From contig NZ_JQDZ01000057.1 in assembly GCF_000764205.1 (NCBI RefSeq), positions 1 to 37,581 on the forward strand: a DNA stretch of 37,581 nt, read 5' to 3'. Under the pieces are notes generated by a model. The model ran no database searches, was not told the origin of the DNA, and saw nothing but the letters and a program-made list of their open reading frames with translations. This stretch comes from Thalassotalea sp. ND16A (lineage in GTDB: Bacteria > Pseudomonadota > Gammaproteobacteria > Enterobacterales > Alteromonadaceae). Of this stretch, positions 1 through 8,327 are shown piece after piece (position 1 is the stretch's first letter; the number at the start of each line of letters is the position of its first letter). The position numbers and the translations under genes are program-made.

Positions 1-48
1 TGCTCAAATGCAGCAACAACGTTGATAAGTTGATCTTGGTTCGACATG
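1..48 (-). CDS. 5' end of an unidentified gene running off the left edge
   Basis: Read on the minus strand, an ATG at 48-46 opens a frame MSNQDQLINVVAAFE that stays open to the window edge. It is preceded by AGGA (plus-strand 56-59) at 7 bases from the ATG, a good ribosome binding site. Only 16 codons are visible, so no product can be named. Its presence matters because it leaves almost no room for a 5' region for the plus-strand gene that follows. Confidence 0.4.
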
Positions 49-49
49 T

Positions 50-814
50 TTGCGTCCTGATGAATTAGTCGCAGTCATTAAATCAGATCGAAAAATAGAA
101 GTTGAGCTATGCTCTCGTAAGCTCACAATTAATCAGCTAGATTTAACTAATACAACTGCTCTTAACGAGTACAACAGGCTTAAAAAGGGCTCAATAGATG
201 GTGATACTAATTCCCAATATTTGTTAGGCGTAATCCTTTATCGTTGCATTATTGCCCCCCGTAATAAACATAGTTTAGAGAAAATGATAAATGATGGATA
301 TCAGGAAAGAGCAAATGGTTATCAACACGAACAAGGACTTATTCATAGTTATAAATTTTGTGAAGGGGTTACTGATGATATGCTTAATCTGTCTATTAAA
401 TTAATCGAAAGTGCAGCAGAAAGCGGTAATGTATTGGCTATGAATACCTTTTCTGTAATGGCGACAATAGATGAAAATTTAGACGGTAACGAACTAGAGA
501 AAGCGATAAAAGAGTATCGAAAAAAGAGAGATAATTATCTTCAAATTTCCATGCAAAAAGGAAGTGTATATGCACTTATTGCTAAAGGCCTAGATTTTTA
601 CTTATCTGAAACTCATAAAATTCAAGCTTATGCTTATCTGAAGGTTGCTAATACATATCAACCATCAAAAAGCTTTGAAAATTTAATGACTGCTATTAGG
701 AACGATATTTATGAGTATGAGATCTACGAAGCTGAAGCATTATTCAAAGAGATGGTTGAAGAGTTTGGTACAACAGAAGGTGTGAAGCTTATTCAAAAAA
801 ACTCGAGAAATTAA
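50..814 (+). CDS. Sel1/TPR-like helical repeat protein, probably 5'-truncated
   Basis: The frame encodes about 254 residues rich in Ala, Glu, Lys and Tyr. It has helical-repeat-like segments, such as GDTNSQYLLGVILY near residue 52 and AAESGNVLAMNTF near residue 125, and a later SVYALIAKGLDFYLSE. The pattern resembles Sel1-like/TPR solenoids used for protein-protein contacts, but no single repeat is canonical. The only start near the 5' end is TTG at 50, with no ribosome binding site, and it overlaps the apparent Shine-Dalgarno of the opposite-strand gene at 48. The first in-frame ATG comes around residue 80. I therefore infer that the natural N-terminus was lost at a rearrangement junction near position 50. 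Low-GC composition matches the next two genes. Function unknown. Confidence 0.5.
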   Translation: MRPDELVAVIKSDRKIEVELCSRKLTINQLDLTNTTALNEYNRLKKGSIDGDTNSQYLLGVILYRCIIAPRNKHSLEKMINDGYQERANGYQHEQGLIHSYKFCEGVTDDMLNLSIKLIESAAESGNVLAMNTFSVMATIDENLDGNELEKAIKEYRKKRDNYLQISMQKGSVYALIAKGLDFYLSETHKIQAYAYLKVANTYQPSKSFENLMTAIRNDIYEYEIYEAEALFKEMVEEFGTTEGVKLIQKNSRN

Positions 815-969
815 ACTTATTTACAGTCTATTTCGTGATTATTCAATGACCGTTCGTGGCACTGACTTGACCATAAGTTATTGAAAAGGTTAAGGTCTGG
901 TTAGAGATTAAGAGACGTCCGCCTTATAATAAAGACAACACTATTTTCTGTATTTTTTAAGGAAGAAAA

Positions 970-1689
970 ATGCCAAAAACCGTAATTTTTATCACTTGTT
1001 TATTTTTAATTAGCTGTACTTCAACGACAGTAAATAACGAAGTAATAACATTAGTAACTCTTCAAAACAATGACCTTTTTTACCGTGGTGAAATTACTAA
1101 GTCGTCAAATCAAACAGTATTTGAGCTTTATAACCAAACGGAAGTTAAGCCCATCAAGTTAATAATCTCTAGCCACGGAGGAGACATTGAAGCAGGGCTA
1201 ACTTTAGGAGAATGGGTTTTACGAAACAAACTTAATATAGAGGTTTCTAGGTTATGTGCATCATCTTGTGCTAATTATGTTTTTACCGCAGGAAATCAAA
1301 AATATCTGAATAAGGATTCTGTATTACTTTGGCACGGCTCAGCGTGGTCTAACTACGATGACCACAAAGATAACAAACATTTTCGAGATTACATAAAACC
1401 ACTTAGAAAGCGTGAAGCTGACTTTTTTGCCCATATCGGTGTGGACAATATTATCACCACCTATAGCCACGATATGACTGTTATAGAGCTTATAAAAAGG
1501 TACTTAGGTATTGGATACAAGGGGTATGACTTTTCTTTAGAAGATATGAACAAGTTAGGTGTTAAAAACATAAGTATTTTAGGTGATGATTGGAATTGGA
1601 GAAAATATAGACCAGAAAGGTCTAATTGGATAAAGCGTGTTGAACTCAATAATGAGTATCAATTTACAGAAAAAAGGTTTTGGTTATAG
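970..1689 (+). CDS. ClpP-fold-like periplasmic lipoprotein (COG3904-like)
   Basis: This is a 239-aa protein with a lipoprotein signal: a hydrophobic stretch ending in the lipobox LISC with Cys16. The remainder resembles the ClpP/crotonase-like family of predicted periplasmic proteins (COG3904 type). SSHGGDIEAG (67-76) matches the glycine-rich oxyanion segment, and RLCASSCANY (94-103) aligns with the ClpP nucleophile-serine segment. LLWHG, with His122, falls about 24 residues after the serine, close to the ClpP Ser-His spacing. AAGGAAG lies just before the ATG. Such proteins are usually annotated hypothetical. A protease or structural role in the cell envelope is inference. Flanked by low-GC accessory genes with no shared pathway visible. 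Confidence 0.6.
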   Translation: MPKTVIFITCLFLISCTSTTVNNEVITLVTLQNNDLFYRGEITKSSNQTVFELYNQTEVKPIKLIISSHGGDIEAGLTLGEWVLRNKLNIEVSRLCASSCANYVFTAGNQKYLNKDSVLLWHGSAWSNYDDHKDNKHFRDYIKPLRKREADFFAHIGVDNIITTYSHDMTVIELIKRYLGIGYKGYDFSLEDMNKLGVKNISILGDDWNWRKYRPERSNWIKRVELNNEYQFTEKRFWL

Positions 1690-1811
1690 TCTTATCGAAC
1701 GTTGCTCTAGACAGTAATTTGACGTAAGTTATTGAAAGCGAACGGCATATTGAGCGATTAGCAGACTAAATTGGTCTGCACATTTTAGTTGAAAGGAACT
1801 CTCAATTTTTA

Positions 1812-2393
1812 ATGAAACTATTAATAACTATAATTATTCTAATATACATCCCATTATTAGAAAGCCTCTATTCTTCAACCTTATGGGGGCTAAACTGGTA
1901 CAGCCCTCTAGTGATGGATAAAGTAGGAAATTACCTATTATTCATTAAAATAGCATCCATTGGCTTAGGGCTATATTTATTATCAATAAATACGCTCCAA
2001 CTAAGAAATTTATTTTCATCAAATTTACTATTTTCATTTCAAAAGGTTATTAACTTTATAGTAGGTTGCTTTCAAGTCGCTTTGCTGTCTTTAGGGCTAC
2101 TCTTTATTGGCATTGAGGGTGATTTAAATAAAAAGCATCGAGAAGAAAAGTTTGATGGGTTTTCTATTTACGCTTTAACTTCTGACCCTGGAGCCATGGG
2201 AAAGGCTTATCACTATTTTTACATTAAATGCCCTAAGCCCATGGGACGATATGGATTAACCTTAATTAAAAAATTTGATTGGCTAGGTAAGTTCGAATTT
2301 GATGTATCACAAAACATTCTTTCAATAAAAACGAGTGACGGTAATGTTGAGGAACTTGATATTTCGACTTTGAAAAATTGCTCTAACAACTAA
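1812..2393 (+). CDS. small inner-membrane protein of unknown function
   Basis: A 193-aa protein not recognised as any family. Three hydrophobic segments can be seen: residues 3-20, about 42-61 and about 80-103. A soluble C-terminal part of roughly 90 residues (starting GIEGDLNKKHREE) follows and probably lies on one side of the membrane. An AAAGGAA motif lies about 13 bases before the ATG, slightly too far for an ideal ribosome binding site. Base composition is as AT-rich as the two preceding genes, so the three look like one acquired block. The last codons (CTCTAAC at 2381-2387) form one side of a possible long inverted pair with GTTAGAT at 2545-2551. Confidence 0.5.
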   Translation: MKLLITIIILIYIPLLESLYSSTLWGLNWYSPLVMDKVGNYLLFIKIASIGLGLYLLSINTLQLRNLFSSNLLFSFQKVINFIVGCFQVALLSLGLLFIGIEGDLNKKHREEKFDGFSIYALTSDPGAMGKAYHYFYIKCPKPMGRYGLTLIKKFDWLGKFEFDVSQNILSIKTSDGNVEELDISTLKNCSNN

Positions 2394-2815
2394 ATATTTC
2401 AGAGAGACGACTGACGGCAAATGGCACTGAACGACCGGATCAGGCCTTACGTCTTGCTTTCCTTCTTAGAACCCAATCGAATAACGGGAAAGCCAGAACT
2501 TAAAAGTTTCAAAAGTCTGCTTTCAGGCTTGTGCATTTGAGTGCGTTAGATAGCAGCATTCAATTTTATGCATTGATTGAACTCTGCTAGCCCAAACCAA
2601 GCCGTCAGCAATGTCGCAATAGTGATCATAAACTTAGGTTAATAATTGTGAGCCTAGCATTTCCGTTTTGTGGCATGAACGGTCATCTCGGAAAACTTCG
2701 TGTTGTGGAAGTTGATGAATATTAAAAAACCGGGTCCGCTGTCGGTCCAGGTGCGGATGGTGATACTCATACCAGCGGATGTTTGATTGCATTAGATTAA
2801 TTTAGTTGGATGTGC
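2394..2815. other. 422-base stretch without an intact gene, ending in a gene remnant
   Basis: No complete reading frame with a start site is visible. At the right end a plus-strand frame from about 2735 reads KTGSAVGPGADGDTHTSGCL, then IALD, and stops at TAA 2798-2800. This looks protein-like and may be the last 25 codons of a lost gene. Between 2400 and 2450 there is similarity to the spacer at 840-890 (both contain TGGCACTGA near a GACCG or GACGG). Otherwise I see nothing functional. Confidence 0.35.
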
Positions 2816-3503
2816 TCACTGATATAATCCAAAAAAACAACGCAACCTGTTGTTCATTGCATTAGCGGAATAAAAAACGGCATAAATAGCAATAGGCTGT
2901 TTTATCGTGTGCTCTTCAAGTAATGGGATCAACCGCCCTAAAAGAACATCTTCATTCGCGGTAAAAGATGAAATACAAGCGATACCACAACCTTGTACCG
3001 CAAGTTGCTTTAATGTCTCACCGTTATCGGCGAGTGTGCTCGGGCTGATCTTGATGAATTTATCATCATCACCAGCCAGCGCCCAAATGTTTAAGTTTTC
3101 ATGTTTAGCAAAACCCAGGCATGAGTGGTTTTGTAACTGCGAAACACATTCGGGGTAACCGTGTATTTCAATATATTCGGGAGAGGCAAAAAGCTTACGG
3201 TAACATTCGCCTAATTTTCTAGCCTTTAGGTGCTCTTTGTTTATCACTTAAATATGACTCGATGTTATTAGCCTGCACTATCATTTCATAAGCATTGTTA
3301 TATAACCATTCACCTTCTTGGGTTAAATACACTTTACGAGTTGTCCGGTTAAATAACGTCGTTGTTAATTTATTCTCCAATTTCTTTATCGTTCGACTGA
3401 CCACCGATGAGGTAATAGCTAGCACCTCCGCGGCTTTACTAAAATTCCCACTATCAACTACAGTGATAAATATTTCTAACTCTTCCAATTGAATTTTTAA
3501 CAT
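2816..3503 (-). pseudogene. LysR-family regulator broken by internal deletion and frameshift
   Basis: The first piece (3503-3219, 94 aa) starts MLKIQLEELEIFITVVDSGN and carries a complete LysR winged helix-turn-helix, then runs into a stop after LSDKQRAPKG. The second piece, in another frame (3247-2816), resumes at LKARKLGECYRKLFASPEYI, which matches the middle of the effector-binding domain of LysR proteins, and continues to a normal C-terminus. Together they code about 235 residues rather than the usual 295-305. Roughly 60-70 codons, including the first part of the effector domain, are missing, and the join shifts the frame. The protein cannot be a normal regulator. The HTH fragment could still be made and could bind DNA, but this is speculative. 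Confidence 0.85.
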
Positions 3504-3552
3504 CTGATTTCCACGGTCAATTATCGTTATTTATGAATTAGTGTAATGCAAT

Positions 3553-3845
3553 TGAAGCCATTATTGCATTGGCATGCATTCAGAAGCGGCCAAAAGCCTA
3601 GGCATTACTGATGGCAAAATTGCCGCAGTATCTTATTGGCAAACTAGCATTGAATTTAGTGATAAAGAGCGTGCCGCTCTGGCGATGACGATTGTGTCAC
3701 CAATATTAAAGACAAAGGGCTGCCAAATGACGTATACCGCGCCGTCGATGAATTTTTCAGCGAGCAAGAAATCGCCCAGTTGATCGTACTCATTTCGACA
3801 ATAAATGCGTGGAATAGGATCGGGGTATCAACGTTTGCGCATTAA
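3553..3845 (+). pseudogene. carboxymuconolactone decarboxylase/AhpD-family remnant
   Basis: Frame one (from 3574, with CIG codons just upstream at 3565-3573) reads MHSEAAKSLGITDGKIAAVS and then DKERAALAM, the usual sequence following the CxxC redox motif in this family. After about 3695 the similarity moves to another frame, reading NIKDKGLPNDVYRAVDEFFS, then EQEIAQLIVLISTINAWNRI, and ending FAH with TAA at 3843-3845. So one frameshift lies near 3690-3700. The 5' half is also gone, since a stop (TGA) lies just before the preserved part and only the second Cys of the expected CxxC survives. The intact family is about 145-180 aa. It lies head-to-head with the broken LysR gene, which may once have controlled it. 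Confidence 0.75.
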
Positions 3846-3894
3846 TTTTAGCTGCCTTAATTTTACCTGCATCAAAGGCGGTATAGTAAATGAC

Positions 3895-4779
3895 TTACTC
3901 AACTTCAAGCATTGATATTACCCACTTTTGCAGCGCATCTTCGTTGTAGCGCGGATGCCAGGCCGCAATGACATCAAATTTATCAGGTGAATGTTTAAGG
4001 GTAAGCTCAACCAGGTCGAGCCCGTTAATTGCTCGGGAAGGCAAAAATGCTATTGAATCAGTCGTTTCGAGGTACATTGGGACGATAGAAAAACAGGGGG
4101 CGGATACGACAATATTGCGTTTTAAACCAAACTGCTTAAACCAATCGTCAATAGAGCCTTTAAAGTTCGGGCGAGAGGGAGAGGCGATAATGCTTGGGTA
4201 GCTTGCGACTTCAGCCAGCGAAGGCGTGGTTTGCGCGATAGGTGAGTTAGGCGATGCCACACAAACATGGTGCTCTTCAAATAGTTTTACTATCGGGTAG
4301 CTATCCGGAATGTAATCAGGAAAGGCTATCGCTAAATTTACCTTGCCGCTTTCCATTAATTGATGAAGTTTATCAATTTCAAAGTCTCTGACGATCAGTT
4401 TTAAATTGGGCGACTGTTGCCTTAATTTGGAAATCAAAGCGGGTAAAACCACTTGTTGAGCGTAATCGGTTGCAACGATAACGAATGTGCCACTGATGGT
4501 TTTAGGATCAAATGTGGTCGGCGATAGCAGTGCTTTAAAGTCATCTAATAGTTTATCCACTCCCTGGGATAACTCTTCAGCGAAAGGTGTGGGGACAAAA
4601 CCATTGGTTTTTCTGAGAAACAACCTGTCGTTAAAAACATCGCGTAACTTTTTTAAGTGTTCGCTCACCGCCTGCTGAGTGAGCCCTAATTGGTTGGCTG
4701 CTTTTGAGGCATTTTGTTCTCGAATCAGCGCCTGAAATATCCTTAATTGTTTAATGTCTAATCGGTCTAATTTACTCAA
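3895..4779 (-). CDS. LysR-family transcriptional regulator (NodD/LeuO-like branch)
   Basis: Intact 294-aa LysR regulator. The N-terminal winged helix-turn-helix (about residues 8-67, including RIFQALIREQNASKAANQLG) is followed by FDPKTISGTFVIVATDYAQQ, typical of the NodD/LeuO-type branch, and a complete periplasmic-binding-protein-like effector domain to residue 294. It is divergent from the short-chain dehydrogenase gene across a 162-bp gap, the classical arrangement for LysR autoregulation and control of the neighbour. An AACAA-atca-TTGTT inverted repeat lies in that gap. Target and inducer are not predictable from sequence. Confidence 0.9.
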   Translation of the reverse strand: MSKLDRLDIKQLRIFQALIREQNASKAANQLGLTQQAVSEHLKKLRDVFNDRLFLRKTNGFVPTPFAEELSQGVDKLLDDFKALLSPTTFDPKTISGTFVIVATDYAQQVVLPALISKLRQQSPNLKLIVRDFEIDKLHQLMESGKVNLAIAFPDYIPDSYPIVKLFEEHHVCVASPNSPIAQTTPSLAEVASYPSIIASPSRPNFKGSIDDWFKQFGLKRNIVVSAPCFSIVPMYLETTDSIAFLPSRAINGLDLVELTLKHSPDKFDVIAAWHPRYNEDALQKWVISMLEVE

Positions 4780-4851
4780 CGCTTACCGCCACTGTTATCT
4801 ATGCACCAGAGAGCAAGGTAACACATAACAACTAATTCTTGTATCACTAAC

Positions 4852-4866
4852 AACAAATCATTGTTT
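4852..4866. promoter_or_regulatory. possible LysR operator between divergent genes
   Basis: AACAAATCATTGTTT contains AACAA/TTGTT arms and sits in the 162-bp gap between the LysR gene and the dehydrogenase gene. It is short and AT-rich, so it could be chance. Location is the main support. Confidence 0.25.
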
Positions 4867-4941
4867 CTAATTGTTTTGTCAGTTCTTTATTATTTCTCCA
4901 TCAACTCAAGTTCAAACAAAGTTAAATTAAAGGAGAGTCAA

Positions 4942-5547
4942 ATGAAAACAGTTATATTAATCGGTGCATTAGGTAAAATGGGGCAAGCAGCATTAACCGG
5001 GCTAGGCAAGCACAAGGTCATTACTGCCGGTCGCTCTGGTGCTGTTGACCATATTGTTGATATTACCAGTGAACAATCGATAACCGCGTTATATGAAAAA
5101 GTGGGTCACTTTGATGCGGTGGTAAATACCGTGGGTTTTTGTGAATACGCCAGTTTTAGCGAAATGACAGAAGCACAGTGGCTGACGACAATCATGAGTA
5201 AAATGATGGGGCAAATTAACTTAGTGCGCATTGGTCAACAATACATTGCCGATGGTGGCTCATTTACCTTAATAAGTGGCATTCTAAATATGAAACCTAT
5301 CCCATATGCCATTGCCGATGCAACAACAAGTGGTGCCATTGATACCTTTGTGAAATGTGTGGCCTTTGAAATGCCAAGAAATACGCGCATCAATGTCGTC
5401 AATCCTACTGTGCTCGCGGAAGCATGGGACGTTTATGGTGAAATGATGCCGGGATTCGAACCCGTTCCAGGAAAACTTGTCGGCAAAGCGTTTGAACGTG
5501 CGGTTGATGGCTTCATTACCGGTGAAGTTATTGTGGTTGATGCTTAA
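4942..5547 (+). CDS. short-chain dehydrogenase/reductase-like protein
   Basis: The chosen start is the ATG at 4942, preceded by AAAGGAGAG. A longer frame from 4861 has no ribosome binding site and gives a non-family leader. The 201-aa product has the SDR Rossmann fingerprint GALGKMG (8-14), a VVNTVG segment in place of NNAG, and the SDR-like FTLISG strand before the active-site helix. Tyr122 is present in PIPYAIADATTSG, but the residue four positions on is Asp126, where classical SDRs have the catalytic Lys. This short SDR subgroup keeps the fold and probably binds NAD(P), but the standard YxxxK chemistry is in doubt. It is probably regulated by the divergent LysR gene at 3895-4779. Confidence 0.85.
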   Translation: MKTVILIGALGKMGQAALTGLGKHKVITAGRSGAVDHIVDITSEQSITALYEKVGHFDAVVNTVGFCEYASFSEMTEAQWLTTIMSKMMGQINLVRIGQQYIADGGSFTLISGILNMKPIPYAIADATTSGAIDTFVKCVAFEMPRNTRINVVNPTVLAEAWDVYGEMMPGFEPVPGKLVGKAFERAVDGFITGEVIVVDA

Positions 5548-5744
5548 TCGTTATCCTGCAAAGCCTAGCAATGCATAGGCTTTGCATAGCAAAAATGGGT
5601 AAATGAATTAATATTAAGGAGGTATTCCCTTAGGTTATGCCTGGCCATAGAAATTGAATGCATGACGCTCCCATACTTGGGTATACTGATTTTTTTAGTA
5701 GTATCATTAATTCAAATTACACCTCTTGCAATATGAGTACAATA

Positions 5745-7807
5745 ATGAAAAAGAGTTTATTTACCGCCGCTGGCTGCTTCGTTCTTATTAGTCAATTTGC
5801 TTCGGCAGAAGTGTTGATTAAAGGTCGCTTACTCACTGAAAACCAGCAGCCAATTGTACAGGCTGAGGTTCGCTTTTCAGGCTTAAGCACGAAAACTGAT
5901 AAGCAAGGTTACTATCAAGTTAAGGTTGATGATGCTGATACTTATCAGCTTAACTTTAGCAAGCAAGGGTTTTATCCAAGCGTGCAAACCTTTAGTCACT
6001 TTGAGTTAAGCAACCAAGCCTCAAAGTTGACCATTGCCGATATCACCCTGGTTGAAAAAACGAAAGGCCGCGTTATGCTGGCTTTTGGCGGTGATGCGAT
6101 GATGGGACGTCGGTACTATAAACCTTATTTTGGTGATGAGGTATTGATAGATGATGATTCTCGCACTGTCGATAGCCGAGCCATTGTGGAAAACGTAAAA
6201 CCCTATATGAGTTTGGCCGATATGGCTGCGGTTAATTTGGAAACCCAAATATTTGCCAATAAACCCGGCGATGCCGCGCCTAAATCCGTGGCATTTTACT
6301 CGAAACCGGAAATTCTCGATGCCTTAACCTGGGCCGGAATTGACTATGTCACCCTGGGGAATAATCATACCTATGATTATAAAAAATCGGGATTAGAAAC
6401 TTCGCTCAAACATATGCGGGCATCAAAACTTGCTTTTTCAGGTGCGGGTGTTAATGAAGAACAAGCGTTAAAGGCTTATCCAACAAACATTAATGGCGTT
6501 GATTATGGCATGTTGGGCTATGTTGGCTGGGAAGGTCGGGCAACGCCAAATCAAGTGGCAGAGCAAGACAAAGGAGGCGCTGCGTTTGGTTCACTGAACA
6601 ACATTATTGCTTCAGTTTCAGCACAAGTGGACGCGGGTCGGGTGCCGGTAGTGCAATACCATGGCAGCCAGGAGTACAGTAACAACCCCACCGGCGTAAC
6701 AGAAAAGCGCTTGAAAGCCGCAATCGATCATGGCGCTGCCTTAGCTATCGCCCATCATCCCCATGTTACCCAAGGCATAGAGCTATACAAAGGTAAATTA
6801 ATCGCTTATTCAATGGGGAATTGTATTTTTGATCAGTATATTCCATCAACCCCATATAGCTTTTTACTGTACGTTTGGATGGACCAAGGTAAATTTCATC
6901 GCGCAGAAATCGTGCCCATTTATTTAAAAGGCTATAAGCCAACACCGGCAACCGGCATTAACCGTTATACCACAATGAAACGTATTAGCACATTGTCGGC
7001 ACAACGTAATACTCATATCGGTCAATCGGGGGGCACGGCGTAATTACTCCCGAACAACCACAGGTAAATAGTCAGCACGCGAGCATTGCCTTTCCTGACA
7101 ATTCCACCACCGCGCCACTGTATCTATTGCCATGGCAAAAGAGCTTAGCGCAGGTAAGTATGCCTAACAATATCTCTTCTCGTTTAGGTGTTAACCTAAT
7201 GAATGGTAGTGACTTTGAGAGTTTTACCTATTTTAATGCGAATGAACGCAGTTGGCGTTTTGATCGTAAGCACACGGTAATCAATAATTATGGCGCCAGT
7301 GGCAGTAAAAGTTTAGGGGTAACGGTTAATAGTAATCAAACCAGTGAAGTGGGATTGCAGGCCTTTCGTCGGAAATTTAAAGGTGATATTCCAACCACAG
7401 TTACCGCTAAAGTGAAAACGGATAATACGGCAACAATACGTTTTTACTGGCAAGGCAGGCGCTATGATCAGGGGTTTTTTCAGGCTCGCAAAGAAAGCGA
7501 AAAACATTTGATTGGCGCTGTTGATTTAGCGGGATAATCCGCTTGGCAAACGATTGAATTTGATTTTGATTCAGTACGGCATAATTACCCGAGTAAAGGC
7601 TATCGCGCTTATCGGGTACTCGCTGAAATTGAATTAGCCGATGGCCGTACGGGCAAGGTGGATATTGATGATTTCGCGGTTATCGAATGGCAAAGCGCCT
7701 TTACTGAACTCAGTACACCTTTTCATACCAGTGTCGAGTCTAAGCAAGCCCCTTATATCGGCATCAATAAGCCTACCCGTGACGCGGTAAAGGTTACGCT
7801 TCAATAA
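5745..7807 (+). pseudogene. CapA-family metallophosphatase-like protein, frameshifted and with a stop codon
   Basis: From ATG 5745 the frame opens with a signal peptide (MKKSLFTAAGCFVLISQFAS) and a carboxypeptidase-regulatory-like beta domain (KGRLLTENQQPI...). The CapA/PgsA-type fold (PF09587) follows, with GGDAMMGRRYY, NLETQI, TLGNNHTYDY, AHHPHVTQG and YSMGNCIFDQ. The frame is lost at a run of six G (7028-7033) and stops at 7043. With one extra G the coding continues (HGVITPEQPQVNSQHASIAF, then into the frame at 7127) through a C-terminal beta-rich module, is interrupted by TAA at 7535-7537, and resumes as SAWQTIEFDFDSVRHNYPS to a final stop at 7805-7807. The repaired length would be about 690 residues. 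The first 430 residues would still make a secreted CapA-like domain. A sequencing error in the G-run could explain the frameshift but not the TAA. Confidence 0.8.
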
Positions 7808-8072
7808 TCTTGAAAAACCAAGACTTTGAGCCAGCTGGCTGCGAGCAACTATCAGTCTGTTTATCCTAACTGATACGCAATCTGCTGGTAGCTCGATGCT
7901 AGCCGCGTAGCGGGCTAGGGGTTAGGCCAGCAGGTGATAGTCAGGTTAATTTACAGTCAGACCAGCATAAATGCCTATAAGTTGAATATTCATTCCTAAA
8001 AACAAAGCCTTACAAATACGGTGTAATCTTTGCATTTAGCCGTTGTATAAATATGCTTATGCAAGGTAGGTA
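7808..8072. other. 265-base gap ahead of the duplicated 84-aa genes
   Basis: No gene is visible. The right-hand 130-150 bases are repeated, diverged, 532 bases downstream (before 8605), including GTCAGGTTAATTTACAG and CAAATACGG blocks. A palindromic GCTAGCCGCGTAGCGGGCTAG-like segment lies around 7900-7920. Confidence 0.5.
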
Positions 8073-8327
8073 ATGGATAACAACAAGAAAAACTCATCAG
8101 GAGAAGAACGTCGGAATGTGTCATTAACTAACCAAATGTTATGGGATCACCTTAACCCCGCACAAAAGGTAGCGGCGAGCTCATTATTTCACTTTGGCTT
8201 TCGCCTGAACTTCATTCGAGCATCAACTACGGATGCAATTGTTGGATTGCTGCTCGATGGCAAACCGGCAACCATAAATAGGCATGGAGTAATTGATATA
8301 AGTCCTGACATTAGTATGCGAAGATAG
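8073..8327 (+). CDS. 84-aa protein, copy 1 of a tandem pair
   Basis: The product begins MDNNKKNSSGEERRNVSLTN and contains two blocks identical to its neighbour: LNPAQKVAASSLFH (residues 29-42) and VGLLLDGKPATINR. The C-terminus is a short beta-like DGKPATINRHGVIDISPDIS. I recognise it only as resembling small uncharacterised proteins of Shewanella/Alteromonas-type bacteria (from memory, not searched). It has no signal peptide or membrane segment, so it is probably cytoplasmic. The charged N-terminus, central helix with FxxGF, and C-terminal beta hairpin suggest a compact fold. AAGGTAGGT precedes the ATG. The retained duplicate with conserved upstream sequence suggests both copies are expressed. 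Confidence 0.7.
   Translation: MDNNKKNSSGEERRNVSLTNQMLWDHLNPAQKVAASSLFHFGFRLNFIRASTTDAIVGLLLDGKPATINRHGVIDISPDISMRR

Noticed and set aside
4861-4941. N-terminal extension of the short-chain dehydrogenase
   Set aside because: The extension MFLIVLSVLYYF... lacks a ribosome binding site and covers the regulatory gap. AAAGGAGAG precedes the internal ATG at 4942, where the Rossmann strand begins.
5658-5744. Upstream start of the CapA-like protein at 5658
   Set aside because: The extra 29 residues precede a perfect signal peptide starting MKKSLF, and no ribosome binding site is placed correctly for 5658.
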